In this document: piece after piece, positions 1 to 6,615 of the stretch
Numbering within the stretch: the stretch's first letter is position 1
Layout: every line of letters starts with the position of its first letter
DNA from: 2-01-FULL-49-22 sp964639445
Lineage (GTDB): Bacteria; Patescibacteriota; Saccharimonadia; Saccharimonadales; UBA10212
Assembly (NCBI GenBank): GCA_964639445.1
Contig: CAZXDA010000014.1
Coordinates: forward strand, 1 to 15,023
Length of the DNA stretch: 15,023 nucleotides
Reading direction: 5' to 3'
The notes under the pieces: generated by a model
What the model saw: only the letters and a program-made list of their open reading frames with translations
Databases searched by the model: none
What the model was told of the DNA's origin: nothing
Translations under genes and position numbers: made by a program

Positions 1-375
1 CTGCTGGCTTGGTGCGAAATGCGCAACGTCTCGCCACACATTCAACTGGTAACAAGTATGTTCGAGGGTGGCCGCAACCGCCCTAAACACCTAAGCGCGC
101 GGCAAATTATTGAGCGCATTGCCAAGCACTTCCATATTTCCATAGAAGACATTTTAGGCCCCAAACGTGATAAAGATATTGTGGTGCCGCGCCAAATAGC
201 CATGTATATGTTGCGGGCCGAGCTGCATATGAGTTTTCCCAAAATCGCCCACGAGCTGGGGCGCAAAGACCACACCACCGCTATTCACTCCATTGACAAA
301 ATAGAGAAAGAAATGAGCTATGACGGGCCAATAAAGCAATCTGTCAGTGAGTTAAGGGAGAGGCTTTACGCATGA
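1..375 (+). CDS. dnaA: DnaA, C-terminal part (5' truncated by window edge)
   Basis: This is the C-terminal end of the chromosomal replication initiator, which binds DnaA boxes at oriC and opens the duplex. The frame is open from base 1, so the start lies outside the window; 124 residues are visible. They cover the end of the AAA+ region linker and domain IV, the helix-turn-helix that reads the DnaA box. The diagnostic signature is GRKDHTTAIHSI at about residues 87-98 of the fragment, preceded by the conserved helix VVPRQIAMYMLRAEL. The gene ends with TGA, which shows that TGA acts as a stop here. It is followed by an AT-rich gap with DnaA-box-like sites and then dnaN, the usual bacterial origin arrangement. 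The domain IV signature makes the identification very secure. Confidence 0.97.
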   Translation: MLAWCEMRNVSPHIQLVTSMFEGGRNRPKHLSARQIIERIAKHFHISIEDILGPKRDKDIVVPRQIAMYMLRAELHMSFPKIAHELGRKDHTTAIHSIDKIEKEMSYDGPIKQSVSELRERLYA

Positions 376-596
376 ATATTGTGTATTACTTGGGTAAAAA
401 CTTCGGAAAAGTTTTTGGTTTTTTCACATTTTCCACAATCAAGCTAAATTACTTAACAAGTCAAGGATTTTTTATACCAAAGCCATACACAGCTTTTAGT
501 CAGTCCCATTTTGTTTATCAACACAGCGATCTTCTTAATTCCCCACTTTCCACATATTCAAATAATGTAGCTAAAATTAAATAAAGGATTAATAGT
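376..596. other. Candidate oriC: AT-rich dnaA-dnaN spacer with DnaA-box-like sites
   Basis: This gene-free spacer of about 220 bp between dnaA and dnaN is clearly more AT-rich than the flanking genes. Read against the DnaA-box consensus TTATCCACA, it holds TTTTTCACA (420-428) immediately followed by TTTTCCACA (429-437), then TTATCAACA (515-523) and CTTTCCACA (546-554), all on the + strand. A weak reverse-strand match, TAATACACA, lies at 380-388. Each box departs from the consensus by one or two bases. The tandem pair at 420-437 and the T- and A-rich runs around it could form the unwinding element. Location and box-like content support an origin, but no box is perfect. A short + strand frame at 372-584 overlaps dnaA's end, has no protein-like composition, and is not called a gene. 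Confidence 0.6.
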
Positions 597-1682
597 ATGC
601 ACCTACAAGTTACCCAAGAAAATCTAGCCAAAGCTCTAAATACGGTTGCCCGTGTAGCCAATACCCGCCAAACTTTACCTATTTTAGCTAACGTTTTACT
701 ACAAACAACAGATAACCGTTTAAGTATTTCAGCTACCAACTTAGATATTGCCATTACTCACCGTATTGGTTCAAAGATTGAAAAAACCGGCGCTATTACC
801 GTTCCTGCCCGCCTTATGCAAGATTTTATCAGCAGCCTGCCGGAAGGCGTACTTAAACTCGAACTTACAGAAAATAAACTCCATATCACAACCGATCAGT
901 ATAAATCAACCATTAACGGCATTGTGGCCGACGACTTCCCTGTTATGCCAGCCATTACCGCTGGCAGTACATGGAAGGTCGCCGCCGCCAAGCTTAAAAA
1001 GGCTCTTTCCCAGGTGGTCTTTGCAGCTAGCGCCGATGATGCCCGGCCGGTGCTTACCGGTGTTTATTTTCATACTATTGGCGGCGATGTTCTAACGGCA
1101 GCCACCGACAGTTATCGATTAGCCGAGCGTTCTTTGGGTAAGAGTAAGGGCACTGTTAACTTTTTGGTGCCTGCCACCGCTGCCCAGGATTTGCTGCGCA
1201 TTATTTCTGATGCTGATAAGGAAGTGGTGGTAACGCACGATGATCAGCAGGTGCTGTTCCAAGTTGACGACATTACGCTAGTGGCGCGTCTGATCGAGGG
1301 CAACTATCCGGATTATAAAAAATTGATTCCATCCAAATTTGCCACCGTTGCCAAAATGGCACGGGCCGACTTTCTTAATATTACTAAGGTGTCTGCCCTT
1401 TTTGCTCGCGAGTCCGCCGGCAGTGTGACCATAAAAGTGGGAGACAGCAAGGTTGGTATCAACGCCATAGCTTCGCAGCTCGGCGAAAACACAGCTGAAG
1501 CCCCCGCAGAAGTTAAAGGTGGCGGCGAAGTAACTCTTAACTCGCGCTACCTAATTGATGCTTTGAACGCGTTCTCCGGCGAGCAAATCGAATTTTGCTT
1601 TAACGGCAAATTAGAACCTTGTATTTTACGCAGCAGTGACGACCCCAAATACCTCCACCTAATCATGCCCCTCCGCTCTTAA
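597..1682 (+). CDS. dnaN: DNA polymerase III subunit beta (sliding clamp)
   Basis: The beta clamp is a ring-shaped dimer that tethers the replicative polymerase to DNA. The 361-residue protein has the family's normal length and a typical N-terminus (MHLQVTQENLAKALNTVARV). Recognisable clamp motifs include TLPILANVLLQ (about residues 26-36), the segment ARPVLTGVYFH at the start of the second domain, TDSYRLAE, and the canonical C-terminal ending YLHLIMPLR, which forms part of the partner-binding pocket. An AAAGGA ribosome-binding site lies at 583-588, eight bases before the ATG. The TAA stop is directly joined to a REP-like palindrome, so the repeat starts with no spacer after the gene. It is the second gene of the dnaA-dnaN-recF origin cluster. 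Confidence 0.97.
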   Translation: MHLQVTQENLAKALNTVARVANTRQTLPILANVLLQTTDNRLSISATNLDIAITHRIGSKIEKTGAITVPARLMQDFISSLPEGVLKLELTENKLHITTDQYKSTINGIVADDFPVMPAITAGSTWKVAAAKLKKALSQVVFAASADDARPVLTGVYFHTIGGDVLTAATDSYRLAERSLGKSKGTVNFLVPATAAQDLLRIISDADKEVVVTHDDQQVLFQVDDITLVARLIEGNYPDYKKLIPSKFATVAKMARADFLNITKVSALFARESAGSVTIKVGDSKVGINAIASQLGENTAEAPAEVKGGGEVTLNSRYLIDALNAFSGEQIEFCFNGKLEPCILRSSDDPKYLHLIMPLRS

Positions 1683-1711
1683 CGCCATTCCCGCGTAAGC
1701 GGGAATCCAGT
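1683..1711 (+). repeat. REP-like palindrome, left copy beside the GIY-YIG gene
   Basis: A perfect 8-bp stem, ATTCCCGC (1687-1694) with GCGGGAAT (1699-1706), closes a GTAA loop. It is flanked by CGCC on the left and CCAGT on the right. The unit starts at the stop codon of dnaN. The same outer sequence (AACG-CATTCCC ... GGGAATCCAGT) occurs in reverse at 2008-2040, on the other side of the GIY-YIG gene. As RNA it could also help end dnaN transcripts, but no U-run follows, so a terminator role is not supported. Confidence 0.85.
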
Positions 1712-1724
1712 ACGATTTTTAGAT

Positions 1725-2009
1725 ATGAGAAAAGGATATGTGTACATGTTGGCATCGAAAAAGAACGGCACTTTGTATGTGGGCGTCACAAGTAGCCTTA
1801 TCCAAAGAATCGAACAACATAAACAGTTAGTAGTTGAAGGGTTTACTAAGAAATATGATGTTAAAGACCTAGTGTGGGTAGAAGAACACGATGATATAGA
1901 ATCAGCGATTGAGCGCGAGAAACAGATTAAAAAGTTGAATCGTGCTTGGAAGCTGCAACTCATAGAAACAGATAACCCAAATTGGCATGATCTGTCCAAA
2001 AAACTATAA
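1725..2009 (+). CDS. Stand-alone GIY-YIG endonuclease-domain protein (COG2827-like)
   Basis: This 94-residue protein consists of a single GIY-YIG nuclease domain. The GIY element is represented by VYML (residues 6-9) and the YIG element by LYVGVT (17-22). They are followed by the catalytic-type Arg28 and His32 (QRIEQH), Tyr44, and the helix AIEREKQIKKLNR with the probable metal-binding Glu65. Members of this small family often begin with this sequence style, which supports the first ATG. A later ATG at 1746 would remove the first beta strand. No clear ribosome-binding site precedes it. The gene sits between two inverted palindromes and interrupts the usual dnaN-recF adjacency. The biological substrate of these small proteins is not established; a structure-directed DNA nuclease acting on the flanking hairpins is only a hypothesis. 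Confidence 0.9.
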   Translation: MRKGYVYMLASKKNGTLYVGVTSSLIQRIEQHKQLVVEGFTKKYDVKDLVWVEEHDDIESAIEREKQIKKLNRAWKLQLIETDNPNWHDLSKKL

Positions 2010-2010
2010 C

Positions 2011-2038
2011 TGGATTCCCAATCGAGTTGGGAATGACG
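2011..2038 (-). repeat. REP-like palindrome, right copy beside the GIY-YIG gene
   Basis: The stem is ATTCCCAA (2014-2021) with TTGGGAAT (2027-2034) and a five-base loop TCGAG. The flanks CTGG and GACG match the left copy in reverse orientation. The inner stem bases differ from the left copy (CCAA against CCGC) but both arms changed together, so pairing is preserved. It begins two bases after the GIY-YIG stop codon. Confidence 0.85.
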
Positions 2039-2048
2039 TTGGCCGGCT

Positions 2049-3179
2049 ATGATTGACTCGATTCAGCTGCAAAACTTTCGCTCATACAAAGATGAGTCTT
2101 TTGAATTTGATCCCGGCGTTAATATTGTCATTGGGCCTAATGCCAGCGGTAAGACAAATCTGCTAGAGGCCATCTTAATTTTAGATTCCGGCAAATCGTT
2201 TCGGGCTAAAGATCAAGATTTAATTCATTTTGGCAAATCATGGGCGCGACTGGATGGCTTTTTCGGCAGTAGCCATCGGGTGCTGAAATTGAATAAAGAT
2301 CGTCATCCCGGACTTGATCCGGGATCCAGGCCAGATTCCGGCCTGCCTGCCGGTAGGCAAGGCTTTCGCGGGAATGACGAAATGCGATTAACTAAAACTT
2401 TCGAAATCGATAACAATTCTTTTAAACGCTTGAGCCTCGAGCGGACAGTCCCAGCAGTACTGTTTGAACCTAATCACTTACAGTTGATTACCCGCGAGCC
2501 GGATTTTAGGCGCGCCTACTTTGACGATATTTTAGAGCGCAGCCTGCCGGCTTATAAAAATCTGGCTGCGTCTTATCGACGGGCGCTGGCGCAGCGCAAT
2601 GCCCTGCTTAAGCAAACGCCGGCGGTCGCCAAAAAACAGCTGTTTGCTTGGAACATTCGTTTATCTGAACTTGGTTCCCAAATCGCCAGCGCCCGTCATG
2701 AACTCGTTAATGACATCAATAAATCCCTAAGCCGAAGCTATAGCAAAATCGCCAAAAAACGCACCAAAGTTGAGCTGAATTACGAAACGCCATTCGACAC
2801 CGGTAACTACTCCAGCCGGCTACTGGCCAAACTGGAAGCCGGCATGCAAGCTGATTTTCAACGCGGCTTTACCGCTTACGGCCCGCACCGCGAAGATTTT
2901 GCGCTGTATCTTAAAGGACAGCCGGCTCAAGCAACAGCCTCACGCGGCGAAATCCGCTCACTTTTAATTGCCCTAAAAATTTTCGAGCTTTCTCTGGTCG
3001 AAAAAGCCCGTGCCGCCAAACCAATTTTCCTGCTTGATGATGTATTTTCCGAGCTTGATGGCGCCCGCCGCCACCACCTAGTCGACTACCTCAAAACCTA
3101 CCAAACAATCATTACAACCACCGACGCCGACGCTGTCCTCGAATACTTCTCCAGTGGGCACAGACTTATATCTTTATAA
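2049..3179 (+). CDS. recF: DNA replication and repair protein RecF, with in-frame repeat insertion
   Basis: RecF is an SMC-like ATPase that helps load RecA at single-strand gaps. The protein has 376 residues. The N-terminus IQLQNFRSYKDESFEFDPGVNIVIGPNA leads into Walker A (GPNASGKT, residues 29-36). The ABC signature is SRGE (298-301), Walker B is IFLLDD (326-331), and the D-loop SELD follows (334-337). About residues 85-111 (RHPGLDPGSR ... GFRGNDE) are encoded by a 79-bp palindromic repeat. They interrupt the beta-strand region between RVLKL and KTFEIDNNSFKR. Without them the length is about 350, close to normal. All ATPase motifs are intact, so the gene is probably functional. No strong ribosome-binding site precedes the ATG. 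It ends 12 bp from a convergent gene. Confidence 0.95.
   Translation: MIDSIQLQNFRSYKDESFEFDPGVNIVIGPNASGKTNLLEAILILDSGKSFRAKDQDLIHFGKSWARLDGFFGSSHRVLKLNKDRHPGLDPGSRPDSGLPAGRQGFRGNDEMRLTKTFEIDNNSFKRLSLERTVPAVLFEPNHLQLITREPDFRRAYFDDILERSLPAYKNLAASYRRALAQRNALLKQTPAVAKKQLFAWNIRLSELGSQIASARHELVNDINKSLSRSYSKIAKKRTKVELNYETPFDTGNYSSRLLAKLEAGMQADFQRGFTAYGPHREDFALYLKGQPAQATASRGEIRSLLIALKIFELSLVEKARAAKPIFLLDDVFSELDGARRHHLVDYLKTYQTIITTTDADAVLEYFSSGHRLISL
2301..2379 (+). repeat. Compound palindromic repeat inserted in frame within recF
   Basis: The 79-bp unit is bounded by CGTCATCCCGG and CGGGAATGACG, which are near inverted repeats. Its left part is a hairpin, ATCCCGGA / TCCGGGAT. Its right part is a second ATTCC...GGGAAT arm pair whose middle has been opened by another palindrome, TGCCT-GCCGGT-AGGCA (2344-2359). 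In the recF frame the unit encodes a peptide of the GLDPGSR / LPAGRQG / RGND type and contains no stop codon. This indicates two successive insertion events in one locus, both tolerated in frame. Confidence 0.85.
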
Positions 3180-3191
3180 AAATCTTTATCT

Positions 3192-3893
3192 CTAATACCT
3201 TCGAGCTACCATATCCTTGGCTAGAGCTAAAAATCCATTGAACGCAGATGACACTTTGGCGGGGTTATCCGAGTATTTTATTCCTCTTTCAGGTATTAAA
3301 TCTGCAGGATATCCTCCCGAGCTTACTCCATAATAATTACTAATCATTTTGCCGTCCTGACCACCGTTATCTGTCTCCAGCGCCATAGAATGGGGCATGA
3401 TTCGACCCGACTTATTTGCTTGGCCAAAGACAAAGCCCTCTTTATAGATACCATTTATATTGGCATATTTCTTGCTATTTGCTCCCAGATTTATACTAGC
3501 GGACATGGGAACGTCTTCGCCCTTCCTCATCGCTACCGCTAGCCAGTCGTAGTTGCCGGGATATTTTCTGCTTGGCGCACCAACATAGTAGATATATATA
3601 TCAGTATGATAAATCTGGCTGAGTTCTTTATGTCTAAGCTTAGAAAAATAAGGCGAGGTATGCATTTGGCCTACGATCTGCGCGAATTTTTTATCAAAGC
3701 TATTTATAAAAGCTTGCGGGCTTCGCTCGGCTTGTTGAGTAATTTCGGCCTCAGCGCCAGCTGGCTGGGCCGGTGCGGCTTCAATAGATGCAGCGCCTCC
3801 GAACAAACCTAAACTCGCAGCCCAAGCGGCAGCTTTCGCGCGCCTCTCGTATGTTCTATTCAATCGATTAGGATTTTGGCCATAGTCAACCAT
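3192..3893 (-). CDS. Secreted protein of unknown function, leaderless start
   Basis: I do not recognise the family. The 233-residue protein has a basic N-region (NRLNRTYERRAK), a hydrophobic stretch (about residues 21-36), and a probable signal-peptidase site near Ala39-Ala40. An Ala/Pro/Glu-rich linker and a mature domain of about 170 residues follow. The mature domain is rich in Tyr, Gly and Asn and has no cysteine. An ATG twelve codons upstream (3929) is in frame but lies over the -35 box of a near-perfect promoter. The start at 3893 sits about where transcription should begin, so the mRNA is probably leaderless. The gene follows the secretion cluster on the same strand but with its own promoter, and converges on recF. 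It may be a surface or exported protein; there is no evidence for a specific activity. Confidence 0.75.
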   Translation of the reverse strand: MVDYGQNPNRLNRTYERRAKAAAWAASLGLFGGAASIEAAPAQPAGAEAEITQQAERSPQAFINSFDKKFAQIVGQMHTSPYFSKLRHKELSQIYHTDIYIYYVGAPSRKYPGNYDWLAVAMRKGEDVPMSASINLGANSKKYANINGIYKEGFVFGQANKSGRIMPHSMALETDNGGQDGKMISNYYGVSSGGYPADLIPERGIKYSDNPAKVSSAFNGFLALAKDMVARRY

Positions 3894-3900
3894 CGGTATT

Positions 3901-3929
3901 ATCATAGCACATAATTGGAATACAGTCAA
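3901..3929 (-). promoter_or_regulatory. Sigma70-type promoter for the secreted protein
   Basis: On the - strand there is a TTGACT -35 box (3924-3929), a 17-bp spacer, and a TATGAT -10 box (3901-3906). Each box has one mismatch to TTGACA / TATAAT, at ideal spacing. The predicted transcription start (about 3893-3896) coincides with the ATG at 3893, leaving virtually no 5' untranslated region. Confidence 0.75.
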
Positions 3930-3970
3930 GCATTACCGCTAAGCTTAGGAGCATCAAGGGAAACTCTGGG

Positions 3971-5350
3971 TTAGGATGCAAATTTGAATTGTAGTTTTGA
4001 AAGATCGAAGCCAGCTTGTTGTAACTCATCCCGCGCCGCTTGATCGCATATTTGTTGAGCCGAGCCTGAACTTACCGATATTACAACGGTAGGAGTTGTG
4101 AAATTTATCAGGCTTAATGAACATTGATCGAGCGTCTCAGGCAGTATACTTTGAAGCTTAAATAAGTCTGGAGGTATGGTCTGATCTTTAAGGCCTACGC
4201 GTTTAATGACTAAATTACTATTGCCATAGCCGGTAGAAAAATAAACATATGATTTATCGCTGCTAAGTGCAAGCTGACTAATGGGTGAGCCTAATGGCAT
4301 ATTTGCTATTAAATTAGCTAAACCACTGCCAATATTGAACGACCATAGTTGATCTGCGACTCCATAGATAAGATTGGAATCATCAAGCCAGATTGGACTA
4401 ATGATATTGGATTGAGGTATAAAGGCCACTTCATTTAAGTTATCGTCAGTAACAACGCTTTCAGAATCACTGCTGATTATCAAGTTTTTACCATTTGGAG
4501 ACCACGAGGCCGTATACGCTTCCATATTTTTCCTGACAGTTTTTCCGGTTTGATAAACAACGGTTACCGTAGCATTTCCCCCTTTACCATTTTTTTGACC
4601 TGTTTCTAAAACCGCTAATTTATCTTGAGAGGCCGCGAAGGAGGGGGAGCTGGTTGCGGCCGTATATATTTTTTTAAAACCCTTCTCTTCGGTCCCAGTG
4701 TAGATATCGGAGCCTGATGCTACATATAGCTGTTTATTTGGCGCAATGTCATAATTTACAAATCTATCGGAGTTATAGGCAAAAGGAACATCGAGGCGAC
4801 TGATTGATCCGCCGCTGATTATATATAATTGGCCGTCTAAGCTCTTGCCTACCCCATAAGAAGGATTGGACCACTTAATAGTCTGGAAGCTAAGCTCAGA
4901 ATCAAACACCCTAACCGCATTTTGGTTATTTATTTGATAAATTTTTTTGTCTAAGAGATCGACATAAAGTAGCTGACTACTGTCTGCTGTAAAACTGGCA
5001 GCGCTTCTATATTCAACCGGTTCAACCCCTTTAGGTTGAGTAGGATTAAGTACTAGTTTTGTGGTTTGATGCGCCTTGACCTCGATCCGCTGAGATACAG
5101 CCGAGACGTTGCTTCTTACGGAAATTAAATATTCTCCAGATCTAACTGAGACAGACAACGTCTTGCGCGCTTGCTTGGAGAAAGAGCTATTGCCTGCTTT
5201 ATACTTCTCGTCATTGGCCTTCGATATTGTAATTAGATTATTGTTGTTTGTGGTAATCACGATTTTGCCATAGGTTAAATAATGTATGAGCCAAATGGTT
5301 ACTCCCACCAGGCTACCTATGATAACAACTATTACTATCGTTTTTTTCAT
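3971..5350 (-). CDS. Membrane-anchored PEGA-like / beta-propeller protein
   Basis: The protein begins MKKTIVIVVIIGSLVG, a single N-terminal membrane anchor (about residues 4-26). A PEGA-like module follows (about 28-105, ending GEYLISVRSNVSAVSQRIEVKAHQTTKLVLN). Then comes a long region of repeated beta strands typical of WD40/TolB-like propellers, with blade-like motifs such as SWSPNGKNLIISSD and QLALSSDKSYVYFSTG. The last segment of about 60 residues holds two cysteines that could form a disulfide. I chose the third of three in-frame ATGs (5371, 5362, 5350) because it gives a standard anchor and lies two bases after the upstream stop. The earlier ones would overlap the upstream gene by up to 19 bp. 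Such proteins act as extracytoplasmic scaffolds or binding platforms. In this operon it probably associates with the secretion apparatus, but no specific partner can be read from the sequence. Confidence 0.8.
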   Translation of the reverse strand: MKKTIVIVVIIGSLVGVTIWLIHYLTYGKIVITTNNNNLITISKANDEKYKAGNSSFSKQARKTLSVSVRSGEYLISVRSNVSAVSQRIEVKAHQTTKLVLNPTQPKGVEPVEYRSAASFTADSSQLLYVDLLDKKIYQINNQNAVRVFDSELSFQTIKWSNPSYGVGKSLDGQLYIISGGSISRLDVPFAYNSDRFVNYDIAPNKQLYVASGSDIYTGTEEKGFKKIYTAATSSPSFAASQDKLAVLETGQKNGKGGNATVTVVYQTGKTVRKNMEAYTASWSPNGKNLIISSDSESVVTDDNLNEVAFIPQSNIISPIWLDDSNLIYGVADQLWSFNIGSGLANLIANMPLGSPISQLALSSDKSYVYFSTGYGNSNLVIKRVGLKDQTIPPDLFKLQSILPETLDQCSLSLINFTTPTVVISVSSGSAQQICDQAARDELQQAGFDLSKLQFKFAS

Positions 5351-5352
5351 GC

Positions 5353-6615
5353 TTATTGCCATGTTGGCCATCCTTCAGGCAAAGAACCTAGCGGTGTCTC
5401 TCCAGGATATTGATACGTTCCTCCCGGAGCGCCAAGAGCCTTCATCAAATCGGAGAAGTTCACGCCGGAGGCAGTAGCATGACCTTCTACATAAACATTA
5501 TGCGCCATCGCTAAATAGCCTTCGGTAGGATCAGCCGCCCAACCAGTCTCTATATTTGGGTCGTGGTCTATCATATTACATATAGTAGTATCAGAGGTAA
5601 CTATGTCGCCTGCATTAACAGTAGGTTTACAGTTCTCTGCGAAAAAAACGTTCTTACCAGCAGCCGGACCGTCTGCCAGAGTATAGTTAATGTACGTGCC
5701 GGCCGGCCAGGCAGAGCTGGTGGTTACAATATTTATTTTGGCGTTGCCTATAGCATAAATCGGGCCGCTACCGCTATAATCTACCCCTTGATCAATTCTT
5801 CGCGGGACTAAGTTTTGAATAGATCGCAAAGGGTTTTTGTAGGCGCTGATAGTGCTTCCACCGCTGGAGCACACAGCTCCAGAAACAGTTGATTGCCCGC
5901 CACTAGACAAATAACTAAAAGTATTTATTACAGATTGAACGTAGATATCAGAGTGGTTATATGCAAAGGCAGCTTTTCTTAAATCGCTTTCACTAGCTCC
6001 GGCTACTCCACCAGATTTAGCTATATAATTTGCGGCGCCAAAAGCAGCATCTGTTAGATCATTGGCATCTGCCGATCCATCTCCATTCCCATCTACGCCG
6101 TTATCACCCCATGTCGAAGGTATAAACTGGAAAGGCCCCGCTGCTTGAGAATCAGGGTTAGATTTCCAGCGTCCGCCATGTCCGTACGGTGGAGCTGGTT
6201 CGCGCCAGCTACCGTCGCCCGTAACAGGGGGGGGCTGTGCTGAGTCGGCATTATTAGTCAAATCGCCACTTCTAGAGTTCTCGGCATAGTAGAATGAGGC
6301 TATGAAGTTTGGGCTGACATTGAATTTAGTCCCCGCTGCCACCAATATTTGCTGGAACCTTGTTTGAGCAGCTGGTGACATACCCTTTCCTACCAATGGT
6401 GATATTGACCCACTAGAGCCAGTAAGAGAGAAGTTGTTACACGATGACCCTGACGGCTTATACCACACCGTATCGTTATATATACTTTGTTGATCTTCTT
6501 GACTAATAGATTGTGCGCCAACTAACGGGCTGAAAGAAATTATCAGCCCAAAGGTCAAGAAAAATATCCTAAGCAGCAATCTTATATCGAAAATCCTCAT
6601 TTTTTTAGAAATCAT
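5353..6615 (-). CDS. Secreted lytic transglycosylase (VirB1/MltB-like) with degenerate LytM-like tail
   Basis: The protein has 420 residues. A signal peptide covers about residues 1-35 (hydrophobic LLLRIFFLTFGLIISFSPLVGAQS). The lytic transglycosylase domain spans about 85-235, with probable catalytic Glu112 (YYAENSR), the family motif AAGPFQFIPSTWG (158-170), a calcium-loop-like DGNGDG (175-180), and AFAYNHSDIYV (216-226). The C-terminal half (about 258-350) resembles a LytM/M23 fold (QGVDYSGSGPIYAIGNAKI), but where active enzymes have HxxxD it reads D275...D279, so the zinc site looks incomplete. The enzyme would cut glycan strands to open the wall for a secretion channel. Its start overlaps the end of the upstream gene by 11 bp; a second ATG at 6600 avoids that and still gives a full signal peptide. 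Transglycosylase identity is strong; the LytM relation is tentative. Confidence 0.88.
   Translation of the reverse strand: MISKKMRIFDIRLLLRIFFLTFGLIISFSPLVGAQSISQEDQQSIYNDTVWYKPSGSSCNNFSLTGSSGSISPLVGKGMSPAAQTRFQQILVAAGTKFNVSPNFIASFYYAENSRSGDLTNNADSAQPPPVTGDGSWREPAPPYGHGGRWKSNPDSQAAGPFQFIPSTWGDNGVDGNGDGSADANDLTDAAFGAANYIAKSGGVAGASESDLRKAAFAYNHSDIYVQSVINTFSYLSSGGQSTVSGAVCSSGGSTISAYKNPLRSIQNLVPRRIDQGVDYSGSGPIYAIGNAKINIVTTSSAWPAGTYINYTLADGPAAGKNVFFAENCKPTVNAGDIVTSDTTICNMIDHDPNIETGWAADPTEGYLAMAHNVYVEGHATASGVNFSDLMKALGAPGGTYQYPGETPLGSLPEGWPTWQ
6227..6234. repeat. Eight-base homopolymer (C8 in the coding strand) in the transglycosylase gene
   Basis: Eight consecutive G on the + strand (C on the coding strand) encode Pro128-Pro130 between the catalytic glutamate and the GPFQFIPSTW motif. 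A one-base slip would frameshift the enzyme before its active site is complete. This is a possible contingency tract, or simply a sequencing-error-prone site; the present frame is intact. Confidence 0.9.

Larger units (their letters stand above)
1683..2038. mobile_element. Candidate GIY-YIG/palindrome unit (inverted palindromes around a nuclease gene)
   Basis: A 285-bp GIY-YIG nuclease gene is bracketed by two hairpin-forming palindromes in opposite orientation. The left one reads AACGCCATTCCC...GGGAATCCAGT and the reverse complement of the right one reads AACGTCATTCCC...GGGAATCCAGT. The unit fills the space between dnaN and recF with almost no extra sequence: it starts at the dnaN stop and ends about 10 bases before recF. 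The layout recalls REP-associated tyrosine transposases flanked by REP palindromes, but with a different nuclease fold. That the unit is or was mobile is inference; no target-site duplication is evident. Confidence 0.4.

Noticed and set aside
372..584. A 70-codon + strand frame in the dnaA-dnaN spacer
   Set aside because: It overlaps the end of dnaA, is extremely AT-rich with low-complexity codons, and the region is better explained as the origin.
1679..1999. A 106-codon - strand frame opposite the GIY-YIG gene
   Set aside because: It is a shadow of the clearly recognised GIY-YIG reading frame and has no recognisable protein features.
3820..3893. A Tat signal (twin arginine) in the secreted protein
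   Set aside because: Arg17-Arg18 is present but the rest of the Tat consensus is missing; an ordinary Sec signal fits better.
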